A DNA stretch of 64,000 nt from an uncultured Bacteroidales bacterium. Its GTDB lineage: Bacteria > Bacteroidota > Bacteroidia > Bacteroidales > Bacteroidaceae. The stretch lies in contig CAMAFY010000002.1 of assembly GCA_945833885.1 (NCBI GenBank), positions 78,473 through 142,472 on the forward strand. Reading direction: 5' to 3'. Positions 18,352 to 28,095 of this stretch are shown here, in pieces. The translations under genes and the position numbers were made by a program. The stretch's first letter is position 1; every line of letters begins with the position of its first letter. The notes under the pieces were generated by a model, which saw nothing but the letters and a program-made list of their open reading frames with translations, had not been told where the DNA came from and made no database searches.

Positions 18352-18501
18352 TTGTACGGTTATAATGCGAGCGTTTCCTTACCGCAAATGCGGTAAGGTT
18401 CTGCAAAAAGCCTTACTGACGACCTTAAAGCGACAAAGCACAACCCACTATACAACTAATAATTGTGTGGTGGTAGTTGTAGAAACTACCTTAAATTTAT
18501 C
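18352..18501. repeat. diverged MITE-like element M2
   Basis: The right end (ACCCACTATACAAC, then TGTGTGGTGGTAGTTGTAG, then AAACTACCT) parallels the right end of M1 (ACCCATTATACAGC, then TGTGTATGGTGGTAATTTAT, then AGAACCACCT). The perfect hairpin CCTTACCGC-AAAT-GCGGTAAGG lies inside at about 18379-18400. The left end is weakly defined. Confidence 0.35.
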
Positions 18502-18699
18502 CTACCATAGGACGTATGACCTCTGGCAATCCTGTTTTTCCTGACGGATTGCACCATTTCCGATGCCGGGGAATCCGTTGGAAATCCTTTTTGTCATCCT
18601 GTCTTTTCGCACCGGATTTTCTTGCATTTATCCGGTTCTTCCTGCCATTGTTTTGAACTCGTCATCCCGAATGATTGAAAAACCATAAACCATCATATC

Positions 18700-21600
18700 A
18701 TGAAAAAAACATTGTTATCCCTTCTGCTGCTCCCGATGTCCGCAGTCGTCGGCGTCGCCCAGCCGCTGGCGGAGGGTTATGTTCCTGTTGACCGGACGAA
18801 ATTCCCCGACTATCGTACCGGCAACTTCAATCCCGACCCTATCGCATCGCGCTTTGTCGCCCGCTATGAGGCCGCTGCCGCTGCCGGACGTCGCGGTGCC
18901 GCCGCCACAGGACGTCCCGACCATGTCAACAATGCTGCCACGCGTTATTTCCCGCCGGTCTTCAATCAGAGTTCCGGTTCGTGCGGTTCGGCATCGCGAA
19001 TTGCCTATATGTTCAGCCACGAACAGAACTCTTATCTCGACCGTGACGGCATGAAGCCCGAGAATTACTTCCCTACCCATTTCGTATGGTTGCTGACCTA
19101 CGGCAACTCGGGTAAGGATGAATTCATCACAAACATCGGTGTCCCCTCTGCCAAAACCTACGGCGGACAGACCTATTCCAGCCTGTTTGGCTACAACGAA
19201 TGGGACGATGAGGATGCCGGATGGATGACCGGTTACGAAAAATGGTTCGAGGCTTTCCACTACCGTTGCACCTCTCCGACCTCGAATGTGGCGAGTGTCG
19301 GCACGGAGGCCGGTGCGGAATTTGCCAAAAACTGGCTTTGGAACCACTGCGGTGATACGGATTTCCATGCCGGAGGACTCATCGGTCTTGGCGTGGCATC
19401 CGGTGGTAAGTGGAAAACCATCCCCAAGACTGCCGCCAACGACGAGGCCGGTGTCACCGGTATGTATTATGTCAGCCAATGGGGTACCAGTGTCGACCAT
19501 GCGCTGACGATGGTAGGCTATGACGACCGCATCGAATTTGACCTCGATGGCGACGGTATATATGGCGAAAAAGATGAAAAGGGTGCCTGGATAATCGTCA
19601 ATTCCTGGGGAGCATGGTGCAACGGTGGATTCATCTATTGCCCCTATGCCTATGCCGGCTCTGCGTTTACCACCGACGGCAAGTTCAACGGCGACTTCTG
19701 GTGGGGCGAGTTCTATCATGTCAGAAAGGACTATCGTCCGCTGCGGACCATCCGTCTGAAGATGGATTACAGCCACCGTTCGGAACTCCTGTTGCAGGCA
19801 GGTGTCAGCACCGACCTCAACGCTACGATGCCCGAAAGCATGATTTCCATGGACCATTTCAAGTATGCCGGCGACGGACATAACGGTGAACTCTCACCGG
19901 CTCCCGCCGTTCCTATGCTTGGACGTTGGGCCGATGGCAAACTGCATACGGAACCCATGGAGTTCGGCTACGACCTTACCGACCTCTCTTCGGGCTTCGA
20001 CCGCAACCAACCTTTGAAGTATTTCTTCATCATCACCCGCAAGGCGGAGAACAATGCCGGTAGCGGACACATCTATGAGGCGGGCATCATCGATTACGAG
20101 CACGACCTTGAAGGTGTGGAGACGCCTTTCGACCTCGGTGAAGACGGCGTTTTCGACATCACGCAGCAGGGAACGCGCACCATCATCTCCACCGTTGTCT
20201 ACGGTGCGGGCTACAACAGCGTCAACAGTCTCAGCATTGCCGACGGCGTTCTCCGCTGGGAGGCCCCCACGAAGTCGGCACATCAGTTGAACGGATACCG
20301 CGTTTATGCCGAAGACGAACTGGTGGCGGAGTATGACGAAACCACGCTTTCCTACACCATCGGTGAGAGGGCAGTCACCTCTTATGCCGTCACCGCCGTT
20401 TACGACGACGGACAGGAGAGTACCCGCCAACAGGTTGTGGCACCCGTAACCCTCCCCGAAAAGAACCAGATCTTCACTTTCAGCAAGGCAGGATTCACCA
20501 TCCCCGATATCTTCAAGACGGCTTATGAGAAGGCAACCATCGAATTCTGGATGCGTCCTACCGCACGTGCCGACTGGAACAATGCCGCGGGTCCCGGCTG
20601 GGGAACGTGGTATCAACACTGCGACAGCCAGGGAAAATTCTATTGTGGTTGGAACACTTCCGCACGATTGATATCAAACACGTCGCTTCCCCTCGACAAA
20701 TGGTCGCACATCGCCATCGTTGTCGACAAGAACCGCCTGTATCTCTATGTCAATGGTAAGAGCGAGGGCATGCTGACATCGACGAATTACAGCGGAATCG
20801 GCGGATTCGGCGACTACGTGTTCAGCAGTTCCGCCTCCTCAAACGCATATCAGCAGTGCCGTTACGATGAAATCCGCATCTGGAACTGCGTACGAAGCGA
20901 GGAGCAGATAGCGGCAGGCTACAACGAGAGCACGCGATGCGAGTTCTACGGCGACGTGCTTCCCCAGGGCCTTGTGGCGTACTTCAAGGGCAATTCCTTC
21001 CAGGATGCCGACGGAATCTGGCGCATGACGGACTGCGTAGGCGGCCACCATGCCAAGGTTACCACGACGAATTCACGCTCCTACAACTCCAGTACCCCCG
21101 CGTTTGTCGTACCTTCCGCTGCCGGAAGTGTGGCCATTGACGAGGTGCCTGCCGTTTCCGCCGGACAGCCTCTCACACTTACCGCCACGCGCAACGACTA
21201 TGTGAACCATCTGGAGTGGACCATTCCTACCGAAAGTGGCGAGAAGTTTACGACAACTGCCGAGGAACCCACCGTATGTTTTGTAAATCCCGGACAATAT
21301 GAGGTGAAACTCGTCGGAACCGACTATAGCGGCAACACCTCCACCTCGACCGTTACCGTCAATGTCGGGGAGGCTGTCGCTCCGAATGCCGCATTCACCG
21401 CCTCGAAGACGGCTGTCAGTGCCGGCGAGCGCATCAGTTTCCGTCCCGAAACCTGTGTCAATGGTTGCAGTTATGTGTGGTCGATGCCCGGAGCAGTAGT
21501 AGAAGAGGTCCGCAGTGTCAGTGCCGGCGCAACGTATGAGGCCTTCGGCACCTACGAAGTGACGCTGACCGTGACGGATGCCATGGGAAATTCCGCGTCA

Positions 21601-23211
21601 ACTACGGAAAAAGTCAGCGTAGAAGAGGTGGCTCCCGTCGCAGACTTCGACATTGACCTGCCCGTTGTTCAGAAAGGCAATTACGTCCTCCTCACGGACC
21701 GCAGCAAATATGCCCCCAACAAGTGGCAGTGGCAACTGAACGGTACGCCCGGAACCGTCTTCATCAACGGTCAGAACACAGCATTCCTGGCCGAGAAGTC
21801 CGGTGTCTACGACCTCACACTCGTGGCTTCCAACGGTGCAGGCGTCAGTCGTTCTACCCGCGAGCGCGCCATTGTTGTCGTCAATGCCGACTCCAAGAAT
21901 GGTCTTTCCTTCTCCCAGCAGGGTGCGACCGTGAGCACTTCCGAACTGCCTCTCCCCGAAGGCCAGCGCAATTACACCATCAGTTGGTGGATGAATCCCA
22001 ACAAACTCGCCGACTACTGCGAGGGTCTCGGCGCCACCGACGCCACTTTCCAGATAAAGACCTCGGCCGACGGATGCCTGTGCCTGAGCAATAAGGGCAA
22101 ACTTGTGAAGACGGCGTCGGGAATTGTGGAGAGTGGAGCATGGCATCACTATGCTGTCACCGTCAGTGGCGTCACCGTCACCTTCTACAAGGACGGTATT
22201 AAGGTCGGAAGCGGGTCGACCACATCCGGATTGTCGGCAATGCCGGCCTTCAACATCGGAACTTCCGCCGCCGACTGGAACGGTTCCATCGACGAACTCC
22301 GCATCTATGACCGCACACTTACGGCTGACGAACTCTTTGCGAGCGTCAACGCACCGCTCGAAAACCCGACGGCCGACGAGAATCTTGTCCTCTATTACGA
22401 CTTCAACCAGAACGGTGGCGACGTACAGGACCGCGCTTCCCGTATGAACAATGGCGTGCGTTCGGGCTTCGGTCCCGACGGTGACGCATGGGGACTCTCG
22501 CTCGGCGTGTTCTCAATGGCGGAGGGCGGTAGCGAGAAGACCGACGTTACGGCAGAGTATCTGACCAACTATAAGCGCTCCTTTGCCCGCAGCACGAAAC
22601 TCGTGAACACGTCCACTGCCAGCCGTTTCTACGAAATCACCGACTGGACGCTCGAGAACACTGTCACCAGCGGTTCCACCGTTACCGGCGTACACGTCGA
22701 TGCCCAGAAGAGTTATGACTTCACCTGTACGACAGGATGGGACGGATTCGGTGACCTGAACAACCATAAGGCTTACCAAAGCATCGAACTCCCCGAGGGT
22801 ATTTACACCCTTGATGTCGAATTCGGAATGCACGGTGCCGACGACGATTCTTACCTTGTTGCGGCAACGGGTTCCACACTTCCCGACGGTGAAGACCTTG
22901 AAACCGACGCCCTCTCCTATGCTCCGCTGTCCGATGCTACGGTGACGTTCGTCGTAACAGAGCCGCAGACGGTGAATTTGGGCGTGCTTGTGGCATCCAT
23001 GAGCGGCAAGAGCATCTTCACCATCCAGAAGTTCCAACTCTGGAAGGCGCCGCTCGACATCCGCGAGGCCGACATTCCCGTAGGCGTTGACAGCGTGCCC
23101 CTCTCCACGGCTTCCGACAATGCCTTCTACGACCTTAACGGACGCCGTGTGCTCCATCCCGCTCCCGGACAGATTTACATCACCAACGGACGCACCGTCA
23201 TCGCACGTTGA
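18700..23211 (+). CDS. secreted papain-like (C1) cysteine peptidase with LamG and PKD domains
   Basis: This 1503-residue protein has a signal peptide (MKKTLLSLLLLPMSAVVGVA). A C1-type domain follows at about residues 70-340: NQSSGSCGSASRIAYMF with Cys95, VDHALTMVGYDD with His267, and VNSWGAWCNGGF with Asn301. Downstream lie a fibronectin-like segment, a LamG/concanavalin-like domain (about 590-740), PKD-like repeats (about 800-1060) and a second LamG (about 1070-1220). A discoidin-like segment follows, and last the tail YDLNGRRVLHPAPGQIYI. The Cys aligns slightly off the papain QGSCGSCW pattern, with Ala where the second Cys would sit, so activity is not certain. It probably acts at the cell surface on host or dietary glycoprotein. 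The gene is monocistronic, with its own terminator. Confidence 0.8.
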   Translation: MKKTLLSLLLLPMSAVVGVAQPLAEGYVPVDRTKFPDYRTGNFNPDPIASRFVARYEAAAAAGRRGAAATGRPDHVNNAATRYFPPVFNQSSGSCGSASRIAYMFSHEQNSYLDRDGMKPENYFPTHFVWLLTYGNSGKDEFITNIGVPSAKTYGGQTYSSLFGYNEWDDEDAGWMTGYEKWFEAFHYRCTSPTSNVASVGTEAGAEFAKNWLWNHCGDTDFHAGGLIGLGVASGGKWKTIPKTAANDEAGVTGMYYVSQWGTSVDHALTMVGYDDRIEFDLDGDGIYGEKDEKGAWIIVNSWGAWCNGGFIYCPYAYAGSAFTTDGKFNGDFWWGEFYHVRKDYRPLRTIRLKMDYSHRSELLLQAGVSTDLNATMPESMISMDHFKYAGDGHNGELSPAPAVPMLGRWADGKLHTEPMEFGYDLTDLSSGFDRNQPLKYFFIITRKAENNAGSGHIYEAGIIDYEHDLEGVETPFDLGEDGVFDITQQGTRTIISTVVYGAGYNSVNSLSIADGVLRWEAPTKSAHQLNGYRVYAEDELVAEYDETTLSYTIGERAVTSYAVTAVYDDGQESTRQQVVAPVTLPEKNQIFTFSKAGFTIPDIFKTAYEKATIEFWMRPTARADWNNAAGPGWGTWYQHCDSQGKFYCGWNTSARLISNTSLPLDKWSHIAIVVDKNRLYLYVNGKSEGMLTSTNYSGIGGFGDYVFSSSASSNAYQQCRYDEIRIWNCVRSEEQIAAGYNESTRCEFYGDVLPQGLVAYFKGNSFQDADGIWRMTDCVGGHHAKVTTTNSRSYNSSTPAFVVPSAAGSVAIDEVPAVSAGQPLTLTATRNDYVNHLEWTIPTESGEKFTTTAEEPTVCFVNPGQYEVKLVGTDYSGNTSTSTVTVNVGEAVAPNAAFTASKTAVSAGERISFRPETCVNGCSYVWSMPGAVVEEVRSVSAGATYEAFGTYEVTLTVTDAMGNSASTTEKVSVEEVAPVADFDIDLPVVQKGNYVLLTDRSKYAPNKWQWQLNGTPGTVFINGQNTAFLAEKSGVYDLTLVASNGAGVSRSTRERAIVVVNADSKNGLSFSQQGATVSTSELPLPEGQRNYTISWWMNPNKLADYCEGLGATDATFQIKTSADGCLCLSNKGKLVKTASGIVESGAWHHYAVTVSGVTVTFYKDGIKVGSGSTTSGLSAMPAFNIGTSAADWNGSIDELRIYDRTLTADELFASVNAPLENPTADENLVLYYDFNQNGGDVQDRASRMNNGVRSGFGPDGDAWGLSLGVFSMAEGGSEKTDVTAEYLTNYKRSFARSTKLVNTSTASRFYEITDWTLENTVTSGSTVTGVHVDAQKSYDFTCTTGWDGFGDLNNHKAYQSIELPEGIYTLDVEFGMHGADDDSYLVAATGSTLPDGEDLETDALSYAPLSDATVTFVVTEPQTVNLGVLVASMSGKSIFTIQKFQLWKAPLDIREADIPVGVDSVPLSTASDNAFYDLNGRRVLHPAPGQIYITNGRTVIAR

Positions 23212-23275
23212 GCCTTCCCGGCAGCGTCGTGATCCGGCACGGTAGCACCGCTTTACCACGCTGACCGCCATACTG

Positions 23276-23335
23276 CATGCAGCCTTTCCCGCATTCCTCA
23301 TAAGGGGATTTCCGGAAAAGGCTGCATGTCTTTTT
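23276..23335 (+). terminator. Rho-independent terminator of the C1 peptidase gene
   Basis: CATGCAGCCTTT pairs perfectly with AAAGGCTGCATG across a 29-base loop, followed by TCTTTTT. Confidence 0.8.
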
Positions 23336-23390
23336 GTAAAAGATATGAAAAAAACATCCGGAAAATGCCGCAGATACGGACATTTATGGT

Positions 23391-23398
23391 TATATTTG
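23391..23398 (+). promoter_or_regulatory. -7 promoter element ahead of a long structured leader
   Basis: TATATTTG matches TAnnTTTG. The following 240 bases up to the AraC-type gene are GC-rich and contain several local stems (GGCGCC pairs at 23421-23440; GTGGGG with CCCCAC near 23465). A structured 5' leader is possible. Confidence 0.4.
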
Positions 23399-23642
23399 CC
23401 GTGAACTCTGTAACAGATGGCGCCCGGTTTTGGCGCCGCTTCCCGCTCCGGACAGCGCAAAGGTGGGGAAAACGCCCCCACAAAGGGCGGTGAAACCTTA
23501 TGGCGCTGACTTATGGAACACATCCGAACGTTTGTGTCTTCTTCCGCCCCCCTCGGAAAGTCATGACGGAAAAGTCCGGGAAGGTTCGCCGTGACGTGCT
23601 GACCGTGACGGCAGAGAATACTCATCCTTAATCATTGATGAC

Positions 23643-24998
23643 ATGTACAGTTTCATTGTTGAATACATGGTTCTTGCCTCAATCGTCGCAAATCTTATGT
23701 GCGCCGTCATGCTGGCGGTGCTGATGGTTTTTGTGCCCGCTATCGGCGAAAGGCGTCTTTACGGCAAGTACACTTGGGTCATTTTCGGGCTGGTGTCGGT
23801 CCTTTTCTTCTCACCCCTGTTTTTTGAGTGCAACCGTTCGGCGCTCGTTCTCTACAATTCCCTCATCATGATGTGGGTGGTGCCGTTCCAGGCGCTGATG
23901 GGAGCGAGGAATTTCAGGCACCATTACGGCAGTTTCAGACAGTTCCTCAATGATGCCTGGCCGGAGGCGCTGTTCCTCGTCTTCATGATTTCCGCATCCA
24001 CGCTGCTGCTCCGCGGAACATGGTTCGAAACGTACGGACTGCAGATAAAGATTGTCACGATGCTGTTCTTCTCCATCTTCACGTTTTCCCTGTTGGTGAG
24101 CCTTGTCAGGATATATCAGGGATTGAGGAGAATCGTGGAAACTTCGGTAGAGGAGCCCAAGGAGATTTGGGGATTCCGTGGCGCCCACGACTTTAAGATG
24201 CTTCTCAACGTGGTGTTTTTCGGGGATTGCGTGGTGTTGGTCATCACCATCGTCAATTTCCTTTTCCTCACCGAGGAGACTTTCCTGATGCTTGTGATGG
24301 GAATCAGCATAAATAATGTGGCACTTGCCTTCCTGATTCTCGTGAGCGACATCACGGGAAGCGACATCATCTCGGTGAACAGTACGTTCCAGAGTTACAT
24401 AAAACAGGAGATTGCCTCCCGCGACGCCTACTATTCCAGGGAGTATAACACCCTTGCGGAGCGTCTGAGCATCCTTGAAAAGAATGTGGAACTGTGCGCC
24501 GCCAGGGAAAAGAAAACGAAGGAACGGCAGAAGAATGCCGTGGAAGGGGCATCCGAAAGCGCGTCGGCGGACAAGAATGTTCAGAACTCCTTGCCCGAGG
24601 AGGTGGACTCGCTCATCTGTGCCGCGCTGAACATCTGGATTCAGAACCGTGGTTACTGTAAGCACGACGTCAATCTTGACCGCCTTGCCGTGCTCATCGG
24701 CACCAACCGTTCCTATCTTTCGCGCTGCATCAACGACCATTGGGGCGTAGGCTTCTCCATTTTCCTGGCGCGACTGCGGGTAGACGAGGCTTGCAGGCTG
24801 ATGTCCGAGCAGAAATACATGTCGTTGATGTCGGTAGCCTACGCCTGTGGCTACAACGACAGTTCGTCCTTCACACGCTGTTTCAAGCAAATCCTGAAGG
24901 TGTCACCCACGGCTTGGAAAAAGGCGCAGGGACGTCAGCAGCAGAATCCTGAGGAGACGGAAACGGAAAGCGCGGAAGCATCTTCCGAAATCTCCTGA
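23643..24998 (+). CDS. membrane-anchored AraC-family transcriptional regulator
   Basis: The first 240 or so residues of this 451-residue protein form six or seven hydrophobic helices (YMVLASIVANLMCAVMLAVL, VIFGLVSVLFF, IVTMLFFSIFTFSLLVSL, VVLVITIVNFLFL). A charged coiled-coil linker follows (about 275-310). Then comes an AraC/XylS DNA-binding domain with two HTHs (NLDRLAVLIGTNRSYLSRCI and MSVAYACGYNDSSSFTRCFK). This layout is common in Bacteroidales and suggests a regulator that senses a membrane or envelope signal and acts on nearby promoters. The targets are unknown. The C-terminus is a Glu/Gln-rich tail. Confidence 0.88.
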   Translation: MYSFIVEYMVLASIVANLMCAVMLAVLMVFVPAIGERRLYGKYTWVIFGLVSVLFFSPLFFECNRSALVLYNSLIMMWVVPFQALMGARNFRHHYGSFRQFLNDAWPEALFLVFMISASTLLLRGTWFETYGLQIKIVTMLFFSIFTFSLLVSLVRIYQGLRRIVETSVEEPKEIWGFRGAHDFKMLLNVVFFGDCVVLVITIVNFLFLTEETFLMLVMGISINNVALAFLILVSDITGSDIISVNSTFQSYIKQEIASRDAYYSREYNTLAERLSILEKNVELCAAREKKTKERQKNAVEGASESASADKNVQNSLPEEVDSLICAALNIWIQNRGYCKHDVNLDRLAVLIGTNRSYLSRCINDHWGVGFSIFLARLRVDEACRLMSEQKYMSLMSVAYACGYNDSSSFTRCFKQILKVSPTAWKKAQGRQQQNPEETETESAEASSEIS

Positions 24999-25045
24999 GG
25001 TTTTCAAGGCGCCGTACGGGCGACGTGAACCGCGGAGGCGGAGAG

Positions 25046-25107
25046 AAAAGGTCTGGAAATCCGAAGTCCTTGATAGCAGAGGGCGGCATCGGGTTTCCGG
25101 ACCTTTT
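25046..25107 (+). terminator. probable terminator after the AraC-type regulator
   Basis: AAAAGGTCTGGAAA pairs with TTTCCGGACCTTTT with one mismatch across a long loop. Only four T close the stem, so termination efficiency is uncertain. Confidence 0.45.
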
Positions 25108-25140
25108 GCATGTTGGCGGAACGGCTCCGGGATGCCGATG

Positions 25141-25240
25141 GGAAAGTGCCGCATTTCGCACCGGAAAGTGCCGCACTTTCATCGGTAAAGTTCCGATGTT
25201 TTCACGGCAAAGTTCCGATGTTTTCACGGTGATGTTTTGA
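25141..25240. repeat. 22-bp-period repeat array R2 (about 4 units)
   Basis: The cores AAAGTGCCGCA, AAAGTGCCGCAC, AAAGTTCCGATG and AAAGTTCCGATG recur at spacings of 22, 21 and 22 bases. Read in reverse, the units (AAACATCGGAACTTTGCCG) match those at 36176-36263. The array is intergenic, between the AraC-type gene and asnB. Confidence 0.65.
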
Positions 25241-25446
25241 GGGGGTGGGGAATTTTCCGCGATGAGGATTCGGAGAATGCCCTTCCACACTTGGGAAGGC
25301 ATTGTGGCGGGAACCCGCGAAGCCCGCCGGAACACCCCGTCCGTTCGGCCTCTTCGTCCGCCCTTTCCCTTTATCCGCAGGGATTTGAATCCGGGAAAAG
25401 CAGGCGGAATCCGGCAATGCGGGTGTTCAGAATCCGCCAGAAACGC

Positions 25447-25484
25447 AGTACGGCTCACGCAAAGAGGATTGCGCGAGCCGTACT
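25447..25484. terminator. strong imperfect hairpin downstream of asnB
   Basis: AGTACGGCTCACGCAA pairs with TTGCGCGAGCCGTACT (15 of 16 bases). It lies about 220 bp past the asnB stop. No T run follows on either strand, so it may be a processing or stability element rather than a true terminator. Confidence 0.4.
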
Positions 25485-25706
25485 TCCTTACTGCATTACA
25501 AAAACCTTTTGCGGTAGAGGTTTGTGGAATCTACCTGAAAATTCAGCGATGCTCTTCTGTTTTGCCTGCCGTGGCAGGTGGAGGGGGTGGAGTGGCCTTT
25601 AAGTGACCGCCGTGATGGATTATGTGTTCTTCCGGACTGTTGCCGACATGGCGGGAAGAATCGTGCGTCCCCCTTTTGGAAAAGGTGTGGGGAACGCCGG
25701 AGAATC

Positions 25707-27416
25707 TTATGCCTCCTTTTCGTAAGCCTGTTCGTGAACCCCGGCAACGGCGCGTCCGCTGGGGTCGTTCAGATGGCGGAAAGACTCGTCCCAGGCAAGG
25801 GCTTCTGCGGTGGAGCACGCCACACTCGGCACACTCGGCACGCAGCGTGCGGCACTTTCCGAGGGGAAATGCTCGGCAAAGATGCAGCGATAGTAGTACT
25901 CCTCCTTGTTTTGGGGCGGATTGATGGGGAAGCGTTCCGCGGCATGCGCCATCTCCTCGTCGCTGACTGCGGCGGCTGTGATGGCTTTCAGGGTGTCGAT
26001 CCACGAATATCCTACGCCGTCGCTGAACTGTTCTTTCTGGCGCCACGCCACTTCTTCGGGGAGCATGTCGGCAAATGCCTCGCGGACGATGCGCTTTTCC
26101 ATCGTGTTTCCCGGACACATCTTCGCCTGAGGATTGGTGCGCATGGCGATATCAAGGAACTCCGTGTCGAGAAACGGGACACGTCCCTCCACGCCCCACG
26201 CGGAAAGACTCTTGTTGGCACGGAGACAATCGTAGAGATGTAACTTGGAAAGTTTGCGGACTGTCTCCTCATGGAAGGCCTGAGCATTGGGGGCTTTGTG
26301 GAAATAGAGGTAACCTCCGAAGATTTCGTCCGCACCTTCGCCCGAAAGCACCATCTTTATGCCCATGCTTTTGATGACACGTGCGAGGAGATACATTGGC
26401 GTGCTGGCACGGACTGTCGTCACATCGTAGGTCTCGATGTAGTAGATGACGTCGCGGATGGCGTCCAGTCCTTCCTGGATAGTATAGTTGATTTCGTGGT
26501 GAACCGTGCCGATATGGTCTGCCACCATCCGTGCTTTCGCCAGGTCGGGGGCGCCTTTCAGGCCGACGGCAAAGGAATGCAGACGCGGCCACCACGCCAC
26601 TGTCTGTGAGTCTTCTTCGATGCGGCGGGCGGCAAACTTCCCGGCAATGGCGGAAATGACCGATGAATCGAGGCCGCCGGAGAGAAGGACACCATAGGGA
26701 ACGTCGCTCATCAGTTGGCGGCGCACGGCATCTTCAAGACCTTTCCGGATGGCTTCGGTGCTTGCGGAATTGTCCTTCACGGGGTCATATTCAAACCATT
26801 CGCGGGTGTAATACCGCGTCATGCCCGGTGTTCGACTCCAATAGTAGTGTCCGGGAAGGAAAGGTTCGTAGTCCGCACATTGGCCTTCGAGGGCTTTGAG
26901 TTCGCTCGCCACCATGACCATTCCGTCGGCGCTGCGGCCGATGTACAGGGGAATGACGCCGATAGGGTCGCGTGCGATGAGGAAAGCGTCGCGTTCCACA
27001 TCGTAGAGCGCAAAGGCGAAGATGCCGTTGAGTTGCTCTATCATGGCGGTGATGTCGGCATGCGAGGGGGTAGGATGCTGCTCCAGCATCTCGCGATAGA
27101 GGGCCAAAATGACCTCACAGTCGCTGCCTGTCTGGAATGCATACCGCTCTCCGAGGCGCTGACGCAGGAGTTTGTGGTTGTATATTTCGCCGTTTACCGC
27201 CAAAACCTGCTTGCCATCGGGGGCATAGAGCGGCTGTCGGCCGGACTCAGGGTCGACGATGCTCAGGCGTTCGTGGGCAAGCACGGCGGAACCTTCGCTG
27301 TAAATGCCGCTCCAGTCCGGACCACGGTGACGGATTTTCTGGCTCATCTTCAGGGCCTGTTGACGGATTTCTGGGCTTTGTTGACGGATGTTGAAGAGGG
27401 AGACTATTCCACACAT
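25707..27416 (-). CDS. asnB: asparagine synthase B (glutamine-hydrolysing)
   Basis: AsnB makes asparagine from aspartate, ATP and glutamine. The start is set at 27416 so that the catalytic Cys is residue 2 (MCGIVSLF); the open frame extends further upstream, but Met removal must expose this Cys. The class II amidotransferase domain shows RHRGPDWSG, HERLSIVDP and VNGEIYNH. The synthetase domain has the pyrophosphate loop LSGGLDSS, then LSGEGADEIFGGYLYF and GVEGRVPFLD. The length of 569 residues is normal; the last 60 or so (VPSVPSVACSTAEAL) are more variable. The gene is monocistronic, with a -7 element TACTTTTG about 107 bp upstream. Confidence 0.94.
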   Translation of the reverse strand: MCGIVSLFNIRQQSPEIRQQALKMSQKIRHRGPDWSGIYSEGSAVLAHERLSIVDPESGRQPLYAPDGKQVLAVNGEIYNHKLLRQRLGERYAFQTGSDCEVILALYREMLEQHPTPSHADITAMIEQLNGIFAFALYDVERDAFLIARDPIGVIPLYIGRSADGMVMVASELKALEGQCADYEPFLPGHYYWSRTPGMTRYYTREWFEYDPVKDNSASTEAIRKGLEDAVRRQLMSDVPYGVLLSGGLDSSVISAIAGKFAARRIEEDSQTVAWWPRLHSFAVGLKGAPDLAKARMVADHIGTVHHEINYTIQEGLDAIRDVIYYIETYDVTTVRASTPMYLLARVIKSMGIKMVLSGEGADEIFGGYLYFHKAPNAQAFHEETVRKLSKLHLYDCLRANKSLSAWGVEGRVPFLDTEFLDIAMRTNPQAKMCPGNTMEKRIVREAFADMLPEEVAWRQKEQFSDGVGYSWIDTLKAITAAAVSDEEMAHAAERFPINPPQNKEEYYYRCIFAEHFPSESAARCVPSVPSVACSTAEALAWDESFRHLNDPSGRAVAGVHEQAYEKEA

Positions 27417-27522
27417 AAGTATAAATAGGGGATAGATTTGAGGTTTTTGTGTTGTTTCGGGCTGCTTTTCTGCTGTAAATGGTGCTATGAAGGTCGGTGC
27501 TTCCTTTTTTCCGCAGCCGACG

Positions 27523-27530
27523 CAAAAGTA
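27523..27530 (-). promoter_or_regulatory. -7 promoter element of asnB
   Basis: On the minus strand the sequence reads TACTTTTG, an exact TAnnTTTG match, 107 bp upstream of the asnB start. Confidence 0.4.
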
Positions 27531-27583
27531 GGTTTTCCCCCGCATTCCCTCCCCATCTTTCCGTGGAAAAAGGTCGGGAAAAC

Positions 27584-27650
27584 GGCATATTTTCAGAAAA
27601 TGCGCAGTTCATGTGGCAAAAATGCAGGGTATTCCCGTTTGGAATGTCCT
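27584..27650. repeat. possible degenerate 22-bp repeat array R7
   Basis: GGCATATTTTCAGAAAATGC, GCAGTTCATGTGGCAAAAATGC and GGGTATTCCCG...GGAATGTC follow at spacings of about 20-22 bases and loosely fit the R consensus. The remaining stretch to 28030 shows no supported gene. Confidence 0.3.
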
Positions 27651-28030
27651 GAAAATCCGTATTGTCAAAACGAAAGTAAAAATCGTGAAAATCCGTGCAA
27701 AATGATAGTAAAACAAGGCGTATTGTGTACAATGGTTAAAGGATTGTGGGGAATATGATGCATAATGATAGTTGGAGGCTGAGGCGTGTAACCTCTGGAA
27801 ACGGCAGAAAAAGGGCCAATATACAAAAAAACAAAATAACAGTGTGGAAAACCAAAAAAAGTTTAGTCCGTAATGCTTTGGAAAAGAACGGCATAGGCCC
27901 CAAAGATGTCCGATATTCGCAACTCGAAGCCCAAAACAAGCGTTCGCGAAGAAAAATCGGTAATATAAAAAAATACCGTTATAAATCGTAAAATTTACGT
28001 TTTGAACACTCCTGTTTCGCCACAATTCCT

Positions 28031-28038
28031 TACATTTG
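28031..28038 (+). promoter_or_regulatory. -7 promoter element of the 28096 gene
   Basis: TACATTTG matches TAnnTTTG and lies 57 bp before the ATG at 28096. Confidence 0.45.
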
Positions 28039-28095
28039 CCATTGAAAAACAAAGATAGGCGAATGGTACTGACCTTTACTATTTGACTATCAACC

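Noticed and set aside
23560..23610. RNase P RNA-like motif (GGAAAAGTCCGGG)
   Set aside because: Only this short match is present; the other conserved regions of RNase P RNA are absent within 400 bp.
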